Source: Akebia trifoliata
Taxonomy: Eukaryota > Streptophyta > Magnoliopsida > Ranunculales > Lardizabalaceae
Direction of reading: 5' to 3'
DNA length: 64,000 nucleotides
Assembly (NCBI GenBank): GCA_017979445.1
Contig: CM030714.1
Span: 47,569,220 to 47,633,219, forward strand
Shown here: positions 47,391 through 57,451 of the stretch, piece after piece
Numbering within the stretch: position 1 is the first letter of the stretch
Layout: every line of letters starts with the position of its first letter
Position numbers and translations under genes: made by a program
Notes under the pieces: model-generated
Seen by the model: the letters and a program-made list of their open reading frames with translations, nothing else
Databases searched by the model: none
Told to the model about the DNA's origin: nothing

Positions 47391-48344
47391 GTGCTTATGG
47401 TTTCAAGTTTTTTTCCAACTCGACTCGGATACGTTTCTAGTGGACTCGGTTATAAACTCGTAGACTAACTCGGATCTTTAACTCATAAATGCACCGAGTC
47501 AGATTAAAACGATGTTGAACGAGTTAGACAGTTTATTGTTCTAATGTTTTGTTCTTAAAAAAAATAAAAAAGATAATTATTTTTAATTTTAAAATAGAAA
47601 TATATTTAGATTAATGATAATCTGACACTTAGACGATCTCAGACCTAATAGTTACAGAATCATAAATCTTTTTCTTGTGTATCCTGAAGTAAATGATCTA
47701 CGGTTCAGTGATCAGAGTTTACAAAGAGCATTAGATGATCACGACTCATACATTTAATAAGTAATTAATATATATTTATGACTCTTGAATTGATTAATTT
47801 GGGAGTCTTCAAGTTGACTCACCTCAGTATCACTCTCCTTTTAGAATTCAACACAGCCTCATTTGACTTGGATTTAGTTTTACTCTCCAAAGATGACAAA
47901 TTTTTACGGGACAAATACAAAGTATTTTGGCTAGAACTTGATGATGGGGGTATTTAGGCCCTTTTTTACATTTGTCTCTGAAGAGAGGACTGAGGTCAAG
48001 GGACATGTCATCAATTTGAAAACATATGGGGTATCTAAATATAAATATTCACAAAAACCTTAAGGGCCATGTTTTAAATCACCCTAGGGTCCGAACCGAA
48101 CAGAACAGGTAGATCTGAAAACTCACACCAAATATGGTATAATTGGATCGGATTATAATCCAAACTGACCCATTGATAGTCAGTCCTGGGATGCCACTAT
48201 GTACAACCGTAATGCAATTTTCAAAAGAATAAAAAACTGTAGTTCACATAATCAAGCAACAGAAACAATTTCTTTTTCTAAAATGGGCAAATTATCATAA
48301 AATATCACTTAAAAGTCATATTAAAATTTGTTGGACTGAACCAA
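47391..48344. other. Upstream region of the bZIP gene and spacer
   Basis: It contains several ACTCGG/GAGTT words (47415-47530) that resemble the repeat at 60890-61345. No gene is seen. Confidence 0.35.
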
Positions 48345-48440
48345 TGAGTGTTGGCCATTGGGCATAGTGGTCAGGGCCTCCTACGAAAAGGGAGAGGTTT
48401 TGAGTTGAAGCCCATCTCGTTGTCCACCCACAAAGATTTA
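48345..48440 (+). mobile_element. Possible tRNA-derived SINE
   Basis: TTGGGCATAGTGGTCAGGGC resembles an A box. GAGGTTTTGAGTTGAAGCCC, about 40 bp later, resembles a B box. No cloverleaf and no clear target duplication were found. Confidence 0.35.
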
Positions 48441-48589
48441 TCTCAACTTATCACTTGGAAATTTGGGAAAGATATTGTGTTTTAAGGGGCCAGTTATCTT
48501 GCCATTGCTAATCGGGCCTACATGTCGGACACTCTTGTTGAAGAAAAAAACTTTTTGGGATTGAAGATCATGAGTCAAAATAATTTTTT

Positions 48590-49090
48590 TATATGATAAT
48601 CTCTTAATTAACTTATTACATAGTATTTGATTTTTTTCCCCTATGTAGGGCTTCAGGATCTTCTTTGGGCTTAAACGGGGAAAAGGGAAAAGCAATAAAA
48701 TTAGAAAGAAAGTTAATGAGGTATTTATTGAAGGGGGGGGGGGGGGGGTGGCGGCGAAGACAATAAAAATAATTGAAGGAAAAAAAGATGAAAGATAATA
48801 AACTGGGGTCGTGTGAACCCCATTCACTTCTCTCAATGTTTATACCCAACAAAATCATAATTGAATAGATGGTTCATACCCTACAAGTATAGTTGGTGTG
48901 GAATCTATCGTTGTGTTTTATTATATAGATAGATTAGAGTTTGCTCGTGCCAACAACATGAGCATCATCTTTAGGGTTGAATGGGTAAAAGAGGAAAAAT
49001 AGTAAGGTTAAAGGGGTATTATTGAAAGAAGGGGTAAAAGAGAAAAGGTAGTAAAATTAGAGGGATGTTATTGTGTTTTCCTGATTCTTT
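48590..49090. repeat. Repeat block with GGGTAAAAGAGGAAAA units
   Basis: GGGNNNAANGGGGAAAAGGGAAAA near 48670 and GGGTAAAAGAGGAAAAATAGTAAGGTTAAAGGGGTATTATTGAAAG near 48990 are diverged repeats of one unit, with an intervening G run at 48735-48748. The TTTTATTATATAGATAG phrase (48916) also ends the about 330-bp insertion inside 17706-18290, and GGGTAAAAGAGGAAAGACAGC occurs there too. They are probably members of one element family. Confidence 0.5.
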
Positions 49091-50095
49091 TTTTATTGAA
49101 ACATGGTTGATCTAGAACCACTTCGACGGCTTATCAAATTTGATCCTTTTTGAAACCGAAATCCTTAATCTAGACCCAAAGTTATTAGATCGGAAAGGAA
49201 AAAATTTCAGGACTGATTTGATCTATGAAAACCTTACTAATGAATTAATATTAAAGAAAATGAGATGGGAAGGGAAAGGAAAGGAAATCGTATAATGTAA
49301 ATTCACATGTTGCTAACATGAAATTGAAGGATCTGACATCTAATCAAAACCTAGATCAATAAATCTTCTAGCGTGCATGCCAATTCTGCTCCAGTCTTTG
49401 ATGGATATGCTTTCTTGGCACTTCTGATAACTAAAAACCAAAACTAGACTAGTTTTAACAGAAATTATAGTCAATGGGCGTCTATGAAAGAGATCGCTTG
49501 AGACTACTTTAGGATCTAGAGTTACATAAGAAATTTAAACTAAAAATCAGGAGAAGGGAAAGCTTACCTTCAAACGATCGAAAGGCCTTTGTCTGATTTT
49601 TTACACAAAAAGTAAGAAGCTTTATACTTGTATTTATAGTATGATGAGCGCCTCGTTTTCTCCGGACTAGGGGTATTTTAGTCTCAGTACAGAACTGGGT
49701 TGGTGTATTTAATGAAGAAGGTTTTTAGAAGATTACGAGACCTACCGTTATTAATATATTACCGTGTCGTATTTTTACTGCATTACTGTTACAGTTCTTT
49801 TTTATGTATTTATATTTTTTAAATACTAAATTGACTTAATTAAAATGTTAGAAATTAAGGCATGCATGAATTTTCTACTTATTTTTTATACTTAAAAAGA
49901 AAATTAAAAATAAAAATCCATAATATGGTTATTCACAAATTGACTAAAATTTTCCTTTTCTGCACTTATTAAATGAGAGCATATCTAGAGCAAATCCTTG
50001 TAATCTTCGCAATCTTCTTTAATGTAAAAGACAGTAGAAACTTCAAGAAGTATATATAGGTAAAAAGATTGAGCCATGATTTTATGACTCCCCCC
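49091..50095. other. Gene-free AT-rich spacer
   Basis: No gene, hairpin or repeat unit was recognised beyond AT-rich simple sequence. A C run lies at 50090-50100. Confidence 0.35.
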
Positions 50096-50099
50096 CCCC

Positions 50100-50250
50100 C
50101 TCCTAACATACACCCCTGACGTGGCATGTGCTAGAACCATATATATTTTTCCTCAAGATACACAACTACACATCCCCATAAATATGTGCAGTTGTGTATC
50201 CTGAGAAAATCTATGGTTCTAACACATGCCACATCAGAGGGGTGTCAGTT
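50100..50250. mobile_element. Foldback MITE, about 150 bp
   Basis: The left arm (about 50111-50172) contains CACCCCTGACGTGGCATGTG, CTAGAACCATA and AGATACACAACTACACAT. The right arm (50184-50244) is its inverted counterpart: ATGTGCAGTTGTGTATCCTG...TATGGTTCTAACACATGCCACATCAGAGGGGTG. The loop is about 11 bp. It resembles 32242-32470 and has a good potential to form a long imperfect RNA hairpin. Confidence 0.8.
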
Positions 50251-50884
50251 TATCATTATTCAAAAACATTTTAACTTTGCCTATGTAGCATTTCCCTCAC
50301 CACTACATTTTTGGTCCCAAGCCGAGATAATAGAGGAGGGTTGCGTCAAATTGGTAGTCAGAATAAAAATCTACCACTCCCTAACATAAATCTTGATAAA
50401 AGACTTTAATGATAGGACACTATTTGAAGGCAACACACTGCAACAAAACCTAGTAGTAGAAAGTAAGAATGGTTGGTTAGGGCATCTATGAAAATGATAC
50501 GCTAAAACAATGCCCAATTCTAGTGAGAAGTAGGTAATATTTCTCACATCATATTAGATGATTACGAGTAAAGAAATTAATCTAAGATTGTAAATTTCAT
50601 TTTGCTACTTGGAACATGAGAACTTCAACATGTAAGAGCTTAAAGTTACTAGATACAATGTAAATAATTAAAATTGGCATCACTTGTTTATCATAAATAA
50701 AATATTTTAAAAATGCACAAAAAGCTAAAAAATTGATGGTACATGAGAAAGAAATAAAAATCTTCTAGTAATAAAATAGATAGAAATTTGAAGGATTAAA
50801 TTGTTCGTGTTAAAAAAATAAGTGGTCGACTATTAGTTGTAAAATTAGTAATAGAAAAATATAATTAGCATAACTTTTTTTTAA

Positions 50885-51090
50885 TGATGCAAGGCACTTT
50901 TTTGGATGGGATTAGTTCTTATGGTCACATGCTTCATCTCCACAGAAGTTTCCCAACATGTAATAAGTTAACTAAGAAGTTACCTAGTTTTGAACATACG
51001 ACCAGATGGAGCAAACTCTCATCACTAGTTGTATCGCTAAGCCAATTCCCTAGGGGTGAGAAATTAATATAATCAGTGTGATGAACCCCA
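50885..51090. repeat. Dispersed repeat (relative of 41120-41290)
   Basis: Words shared in order with 41120-41290: GGGATTAGT, AGTTTCCCAACATG, and the GACCAGATGGAGCAAACTCTC segment. The short frames here (50884-51072 plus, 50934-51116 minus) are unrecognised. Confidence 0.4.
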
Positions 51091-51799
51091 AGTTGGATTA
51101 GGAGAAAATATCGCATAATTCTTCTAAGATTGAATAAACCACTAAAAATATCTTAAATTTTGTCGGTAGTCATAAACTGCTGATAAAAATGTTTACTTGT
51201 TATTATATCTTTCATTGACAATTACTAACCATTGCTAAAGCTTTCGTTGGTAAGTGTAGACACCCCATTTTTGCATTTTCTTAATACAACAATTCGTTCC
51301 TCGGTTGCAGTGAATTCCTAGTGATGAGCGGAAAAAACTTAAGGCTTGTGAGTATTGTCCCCAATATTTCCATTTCTAGTCCTTCCATCTCCCCACTCGC
51401 TACGATTCGACATAGAAATTTACGCACGCTTAGGATGCCACACTTTACACCTGATTTAGCAAGCACATACGCTTAGGTTCGCTGTATAGTTTGATAACTT
51501 AGAGATTTCGCTACGCTAGAAAAATATGACCTCAAGACTTAAAAATAATCACGTTGGGACTAAAAGAAACCTCATGCTAAAATTCGTAAAAATCTACAAA
51601 AATCACCAAAATGATGAAAAATACCTCTCATGAATTTCGGACTTTCGAAAAATCTCGAAAGTACCTCCATTACATTTAGAATGTGATTTCAAGTATAATA
51701 TGACCTAAATCAACAAAAATAGAAAATTTAAGAAAAATAAAAAAAATGACCGAAATGCCCCTCAATGTCCAACTTTGACTTATAGACCCTGATTCTTAG

Positions 51800-52245
51800 G
51801 AAAACATGATAAAAAAATCAAATTTAAATTTAAATTTAAAACCAAATTAAAAATCCAATCTAATGAAAATAAAATTTAAATTAAAAATCAAACTTAAATT
51901 AATAATCAAATCAAAATCAAATTACAATTTAATCAAACAATCAAATTTAATCAAAATCAAATTTAAGTTCAAATTAAAAATTACTCAACTAATTAAAATG
52001 CAAAATAAAATTAAAAATTAAAAATCAATCCACCTATAAAATCATAATTAAAATCCAATCGACCAATCAAAACGAAATAAAAATTCAATCAACCAATCAA
52101 ATTAAAATCAAATTCCGATCAATCGATCAATTTAAATTTTCAATCAATTAATCTAATTAAAATCCAATCGACAAAATAAAAAATTGACCAATAAAATAAA
52201 AATTAAAGCTAACCTATCAAATTAAAATAAAAAATTCAATCAATT
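51800..52245. repeat. AATCAAATTAAAAT-type low-complexity array
   Basis: About 440 bp consisting of shuffled AAATTAAAA, AATCAA and ATTTAAATTT words with almost no G. It has no fixed period. It lies inside the LTR-like region. Confidence 0.7.
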
Positions 52246-53855
52246 ATAAGAGAATCATTGAGGTGAGTAGCGAAGGATCACCGCTTCCATTCTTTTGCTT
52301 AAGAAAGAATAGTGGAAAGTGAAAGAAAGAAGGAAAAAGCGTGTCAAGAAAGGAAAAAAGAAATAAATTTTTTTAAAAGAGAACCCAAAATAGAAAGGTG
52401 GTTTCTATAAAATGGTGGTTGGCTGAATGTCTGGCTCTCTGCCCTTCTTTCTGTCAAGCTTCTTCTCTCTCAGCCTCTCCCCGTCTCCCTCTCTCTCTCT
52501 GGATAGTTTCTCTGTGTTTCTAACTCTCTACAGTAGTAGTAGCAACCTTAGCCCTCCCTTCTCCTCAAAACGTCCTAAAAAATGCAGCCCACATCCTTTC
52601 TCTGAGCTCTCTTCTTCATGTCCTTCCTTCCTCTCCCCACATTTTAAAGAGAATGACTTTTTCTCTCACAGTAACACAACTCTCACAGAGAGGCTGCTTT
52701 TCCTCAGGTTCTCTTTAGTTGGTATTTCTCCACATCTCTCTCTCTCTCTCTCTCGTAGAAGCAACTAGGTGGCTGAACATTCTCGCTCTAGCTAATGCAA
52801 CACCTCTATCACGTCCCTACAATAGCTCCTCTCCCAACGCCTTTCCCCACATTTTTAAAAGGGGACTTCTCTCTAGAGACAATCTCTCCTCCTAGCGTCC
52901 CTCTTTCTCATAGTAATAAAAAAGAAACGAAGGAGAAACAAAAGAAGAAGAAGAAGAAAAAAAAAACGATGAAAGGAGAAGCCTAACTTACCTAGACAAC
53001 TATCCCTTTGCTTTGAATCATCGCTTCTTGCTCCACTTTCCTCACGTCCCTAGATATCTCCTTCTTTATTTTTTTTGGATAACAACCAAGTTCCTAGAGA
53101 CCTCCCTTTCTCTATCTTTGGACAATAGCTACATCTTAATCCCTCCCTCATGGAGCCTCTCTCTCACAGCCATCACTCTCTCAAATTTGCACTCCTCACT
53201 TTCAAGACCTCTCTCCTCCTCATCAGCTACACCACAGACACATAACAACCACCATTCCCTCACCCATTCATTTTTTAATTCTCAGATTCACTCAGACCTG
53301 CTCCCACACCTTACTATCTTGGTTTTTTCTCTCAGATCAGCTCTCCCACTTCTTTGCCTCTTTGTCTTTCAAATTTCCTTCTTCTTCATCCTCTATAGCA
53401 ACCCCAACGTCCATTATCAACTCTTTTATCTTCTACTATCATACTTCGTCTTGAGTTACGCCTGAAGGAATACACGGTAGCCACAATTTGTGGTGGAGGT
53501 AAGTCTAGTTTATTTTTGATTATTTACTTATTTTTATTTTTATTTTCTTTCTCCTCCTTTTGTCATTTTTTTATTTTGTATGGATGATTGTCCGACTTTC
53601 GTTAACGTGTTCAAAATTATCATCACGTGTTCCTAATTTTTTTTTTATTTGAAAATTTTACATATATGCATGAATCGACGATTTATTGATTTGCCACGTG
53701 TTCGTAAATTTTTGGATTAGAAATTTTGCATATGTATATGAATTGGTGATTCACCGATTTGCTGTACATTTTTTATTTTTTATTTTAAAATTTTACATGT
53801 GTGGATTTTTATTCGTCGATTTGCCCTATGTTCACAATGTTCCGACTTAGAAATT

Positions 53856-53892
<37 letters not shown>

Positions 53893-53896
<4 letters not shown>

Positions 53897-54257
53897 CCCG
53901 TTCAGCACCCTAAGCTTTACCACACCCTTTAACAAACGTGTTTTGTCTTACATGGGTTAGAAGTTTTGGAATGAGCTGATTTTTGGTGAGGATGATCTCC
54001 ATAGAGATCATCCTCACCAAAAATCAGCTCATTCCAAAACTTCTAACCCCATACAAAAAATGGACGGTCCACGATTTTTCAACGTGTAAACATGGGGCTA
54101 AACATTTCGGAATGGGCTGATTTTTGGGGAGGATGATCTTCTAATCATAGAGATCATCCTCACCAAAAATCAGCCCATTCCAAAACTTCTAACCCATGTA
54201 GGACAAAAAACGTTTGTTAAAGTGTGTGGTAAAACTTAGGGTGCTGAACATTTCCAA
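53893..54257. mobile_element. Foldback MITE with two nested hairpins, inserted in a TA run
   Basis: The outer arms are GTTCAGCACCCTAAGCTTTA...AACAAACG (from 53900) and CGTTTGTTAAAGTGTGTGGT...GGGTGCTGAAC (to 54249). Inside, 53954-53998 and 54005-54049 are a perfect 45-bp inverted repeat with a 6-base loop. A second, imperfect hairpin with related arms follows (54091-54194). TA runs on both sides suggest TA as the target. Decayed relatives lie at about 5935 and 16505. The perfect stem argues for recent activity, and a transcript would fold into a long hairpin. Confidence 0.88.
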
Positions 54258-55900
54258 TATATATATATATATGAATCTCCAATTCAGGAATTTGTTAATA
54301 TGTCCATAATATTCATGACTTAATAATTTCCTATGATTTTGATTTTGCTAATTTTGAGATTCATGTTTGTTCATAATTTTCTGATTTGATAAGTTTACAT
54401 GATTTTGATTTTTGCTAAATTTGAGATTCATGTATCTTCATAATTTTTTGATTTGGTAAACTCACATGATTTTGATTTTTGCTAATTTTGAGATTCATGT
54501 ATATTCATGTTTTGTTAATTTGGTAGTTTTGTGAGATATTGAATTTTACCGATTTGTTGAGTGGCCGTGTGTCTATGGTTGTCTAATTTGAAAATTCATA
54601 ATTTCTATATTAAAATTTCATTTTGGAACTCTTTAATTTGGGAATTCATAATTTTCTGCTATGAGAAAATTCATATTCATGAATATCTAATTAAGAAACT
54701 CCACATTTTTTGTGATTTTTAAATTTGGGGGTTTCGCATTTTACTTATTTAGAAATTTCACATTCATGGAAAATTATGATCTTCTAATTTGGAAATTTCA
54801 TATTTTTTTGATAGTTTTTTATTTTGAAAAATTTATATTTATAAATTTCTAATTTGGGAATTCATCCTATGTTTGCAAATTTCTAATTTGGAAGATTTCA
54901 TGTTCCTAATTTAGAAACTTCATAATTGCCAATTTAGAAATTTCACATTTATAATTACTTAATTTTGGACATTTTTATTATAAGCTTCTATTGTATCTGA
55001 TTTGGAAAATGTTGCATATGTGGATTCTCGATTGAAGAATATTACCATATGAATTTTAGAAAATGAGATGAAATTAAGGTTTTTTCAAAATTTTCATTTT
55101 TTGTGCGAGATTCAAGAAATCATATAATGATTGGGAAAACTTTTGCTAGAAGATTCATTTAGCAAATCCGATATAGATTGATGATGATTGGACCCTAGTT
55201 TGACTTTAGTGTTTGTATGTTGACCATAAGATAGTTTTGGATCGTAGTAAAGACCGATTATATTGATCGGGTGGGTGCGGTGTTTAACACCTTCTGAAAC
55301 CCATAATCTGACCCTTTACCCATTTCTCTTATCCATGGACTGATTCATATCCATTTAGAGTTATTTTTTGGTTCTTAGACCTAAACTAGGTGGTGATTCC
55401 CAATTTAAAAAAAATCTCCAATTTACCAATCGGTCTCCTTTAAACTATTTAGTAAAAAAAGGTCGATGCAATTTCAATAAGTCTTTTAGCTTTGAACAAT
55501 ACTTGCATTTATCATAATCGCTACCAATATGATCACTTGTACCAACAATTCATAATGTCACAAAATCACCTGAAAAATGATACTTAAAAGAATTTAATGT
55601 CATTTCGTTTTCCATCTATATCGGAGATTGATAAACCACCTTTAAAAGTGTTGGAACTATAGTGGTGGTTTCAACCATTGCAATATATGAACTATGAGGG
55701 TATATATTGAGAATTTTGGTTTGGTGAAAAAATAAGTTGGGGAATGGGATACTTAAATTCAAGATGTCATATAACCAAATGATGGGGGGGAGGGGCGGCG
55801 CGAATGTTTAACATTAAACAATTTTAAGAGTATGATCAGTAAAAAACATCGTATACCTTTTTTTATTTAAAGGAAATAAATAGTCACCATGCAAAGATTA

Positions 55901-56266
55901 TAGTCGTGCTGGGATGACACAAAGGGAGACACAAGAGTGACAAAAACTCGTGGTGTCGTGCACATTATCATAGATGCTTTTCCACGAGATACGAGTAAAA
56001 AGCATATACGGTTATGTGCACAGCACCACATCATTTTTGTTACCTTTGTGTCTCCGTTTGTGTCATTCCAACATTTTCAAAGATTATAAGTTACACTAAT
56101 GTTGGAGTGACACAAACAGGGACACAAGGATGACACAAATGACATGGTGGCATGCACATAATCGTAGATGTTTTTTACTCGTATCTTGCGGAAAAGCATC
56201 TATGTGCGCCACCATGTCATTGTGTCACCCCTGTGTCCCCATTTGTTTTACCCCATCACGACTCTA
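55901..56266. mobile_element. Double foldback MITE of the AGTCGTGYTGG family
   Basis: It is made of two consecutive hairpins. The first runs from AGTCGTGCTGGGATGACACA (55902) to TGTGTCATTCCAACA (about 56073). The second runs from AATGTTGGAGTGACACAAAC (56098) to TTTTACCCCATCACGACTCTA (56265). Each has the central CATAGATGCTTTT...ACTCG words of the 5280-5591 element. Outer ends TATAGTCGTG and CACGACTCTATA pair with each other, so the whole may be one compound element. Confidence 0.75.
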
Positions 56267-56809
56267 TAAAGTAATCTCATAATAACATAGGCTATCAATT
56301 TCATATGTTTGCATAAAAGAAATAAAGAAAAAAAAAAGGATGAAAACAAATGATGTTAAAAAATAATGTGGTGGAATCTGAAAAGAGAACAATATTTTCT
56401 CATTTAAATAATTTGATAAAGGGCAAATGTTTGGGGGTGATTTTAGTGGCATTTCTACATCTCAAAGGTTCTTGAAGATTCTGAGAATAAGGTGTCGACG
56501 CTTTGGTTGTCGGGCCTAGAAATTGGGAAAAGGAGAAGTTAAGATAGTTATCTAAAAGAGTCGTGATAAATGCACACAATAAATCATATGTTATTGATGT
56601 GACAAGGGCACAAAACCATAGATCTTTTTCTTCAAGATACGTAAGGAAAAAGATAAGTACTTCTGTGCCCTTACCACATTAGTCACGTACAGACCGCGTA
56701 CTTTCATCATTATTTTATCTAGAAATTGGAAGAGCATGTAGAATATCAACAGAACCCGGAGATCTAGTCCATGAAGGAGACAATAATTCAAAATCACGCT
56801 CCTAATCAA

Positions 56810-57154
56810 TAGTGTTGCAAGTTGGGTGGGTTGGGGATCAACCCGAGCCCATTACGAAATTGACACCGCGCCCAACCCAATCCCGGGTATGAAATTCTCA
56901 ACCTAAATTAAGATATTAAATGAAGGATAAAAAATCCAAGATATAAGAAATACTTTTAAATTATGGTCATATTAAGTTTGAGTTCAACCAAATCGGGGTG
57001 GCCAATGCCTATGCCCGAACCCAACCCAATTTGAGTCAGGTAAAATTTTTTTTTTTTTTTCTGAATCTGAACCAAAGTTAACTATGCCCAAACCTGACCT
57101 AAGGTTTGTTCAACCTATCGGGTTCGGGATTGGCCCGCCCAGGTTGCAACCCTA
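56810..57154. mobile_element. hAT-like MITE upstream of the thioredoxin gene
   Basis: The left end TAGTGTTGCAAGTTGGGTGGG pairs with the inverted right end CCCGCCCAGGTTGCAACCCTA. Flanks CTAATCAA (56802-56809) and CTACTCAG (57155-57162) match at 6 of 8 positions, which fits a decayed 8-bp duplication. Subterminal CCCAACCC/GGGTTCGG words repeat. It ends 297 bp before the thioredoxin ATG. Confidence 0.7.
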
Positions 57155-57451
57155 CTACTCAGTTCTATTTGAAATATTATTGGTTCTTCGAACGAACGAT
57201 TGAGATGGCAGAATATTCATAGGGATTCCAGTGCATCTCTAGGAAACCTGTGATTTTCTGTTTTTGAGGTTGAAAAGATCCTATTGGAAGAAAGACACTC
57301 TATCCAGTATCCAAGCTTCACCTTCTTTTATCTTCAGATACAGATTTCATAGTTTCTTCGGTTCTAAGATCTCATTTCTTGAGTGGCATTTCTGTAAATT
57401 TATCTGCAAACCCATCTCTTCTTCTTCTCTGTTCCCGATTCTCGTATTTTA

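Larger units (their letters stand above)
51255..55440 (+). mobile_element. Large LTR-like retroelement region
   Basis: It opens TGTAGACACCCCATTTTTGC, a start seen on LTRs of plant gypsy elements. It closes near 55280-55430 with GTGCGGTGTTTAACACCTTC...AGACCTAAACTAGGTGGTGATTCC, phrases typical of the 3' part of such long LTRs. Between these lie a pyrimidine-rich block (52430-53470), an ATTTTGATTTTTGCTAATTT repeat block (54340-54520), a nested foldback element and an AT array. No gag-pol motif was found, so a solo LTR or a LARD-like remnant is most likely. The limits and the family are inferred from remembered consensus phrases. Confidence 0.45.

Noticed and set aside
52427..53465. Three Ser/Leu/Pro-rich frames (113, 63 and 150 codons)
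   Set aside because: They come from pyrimidine-rich low-complexity DNA inside an LTR-like region and have no recognisable domain.
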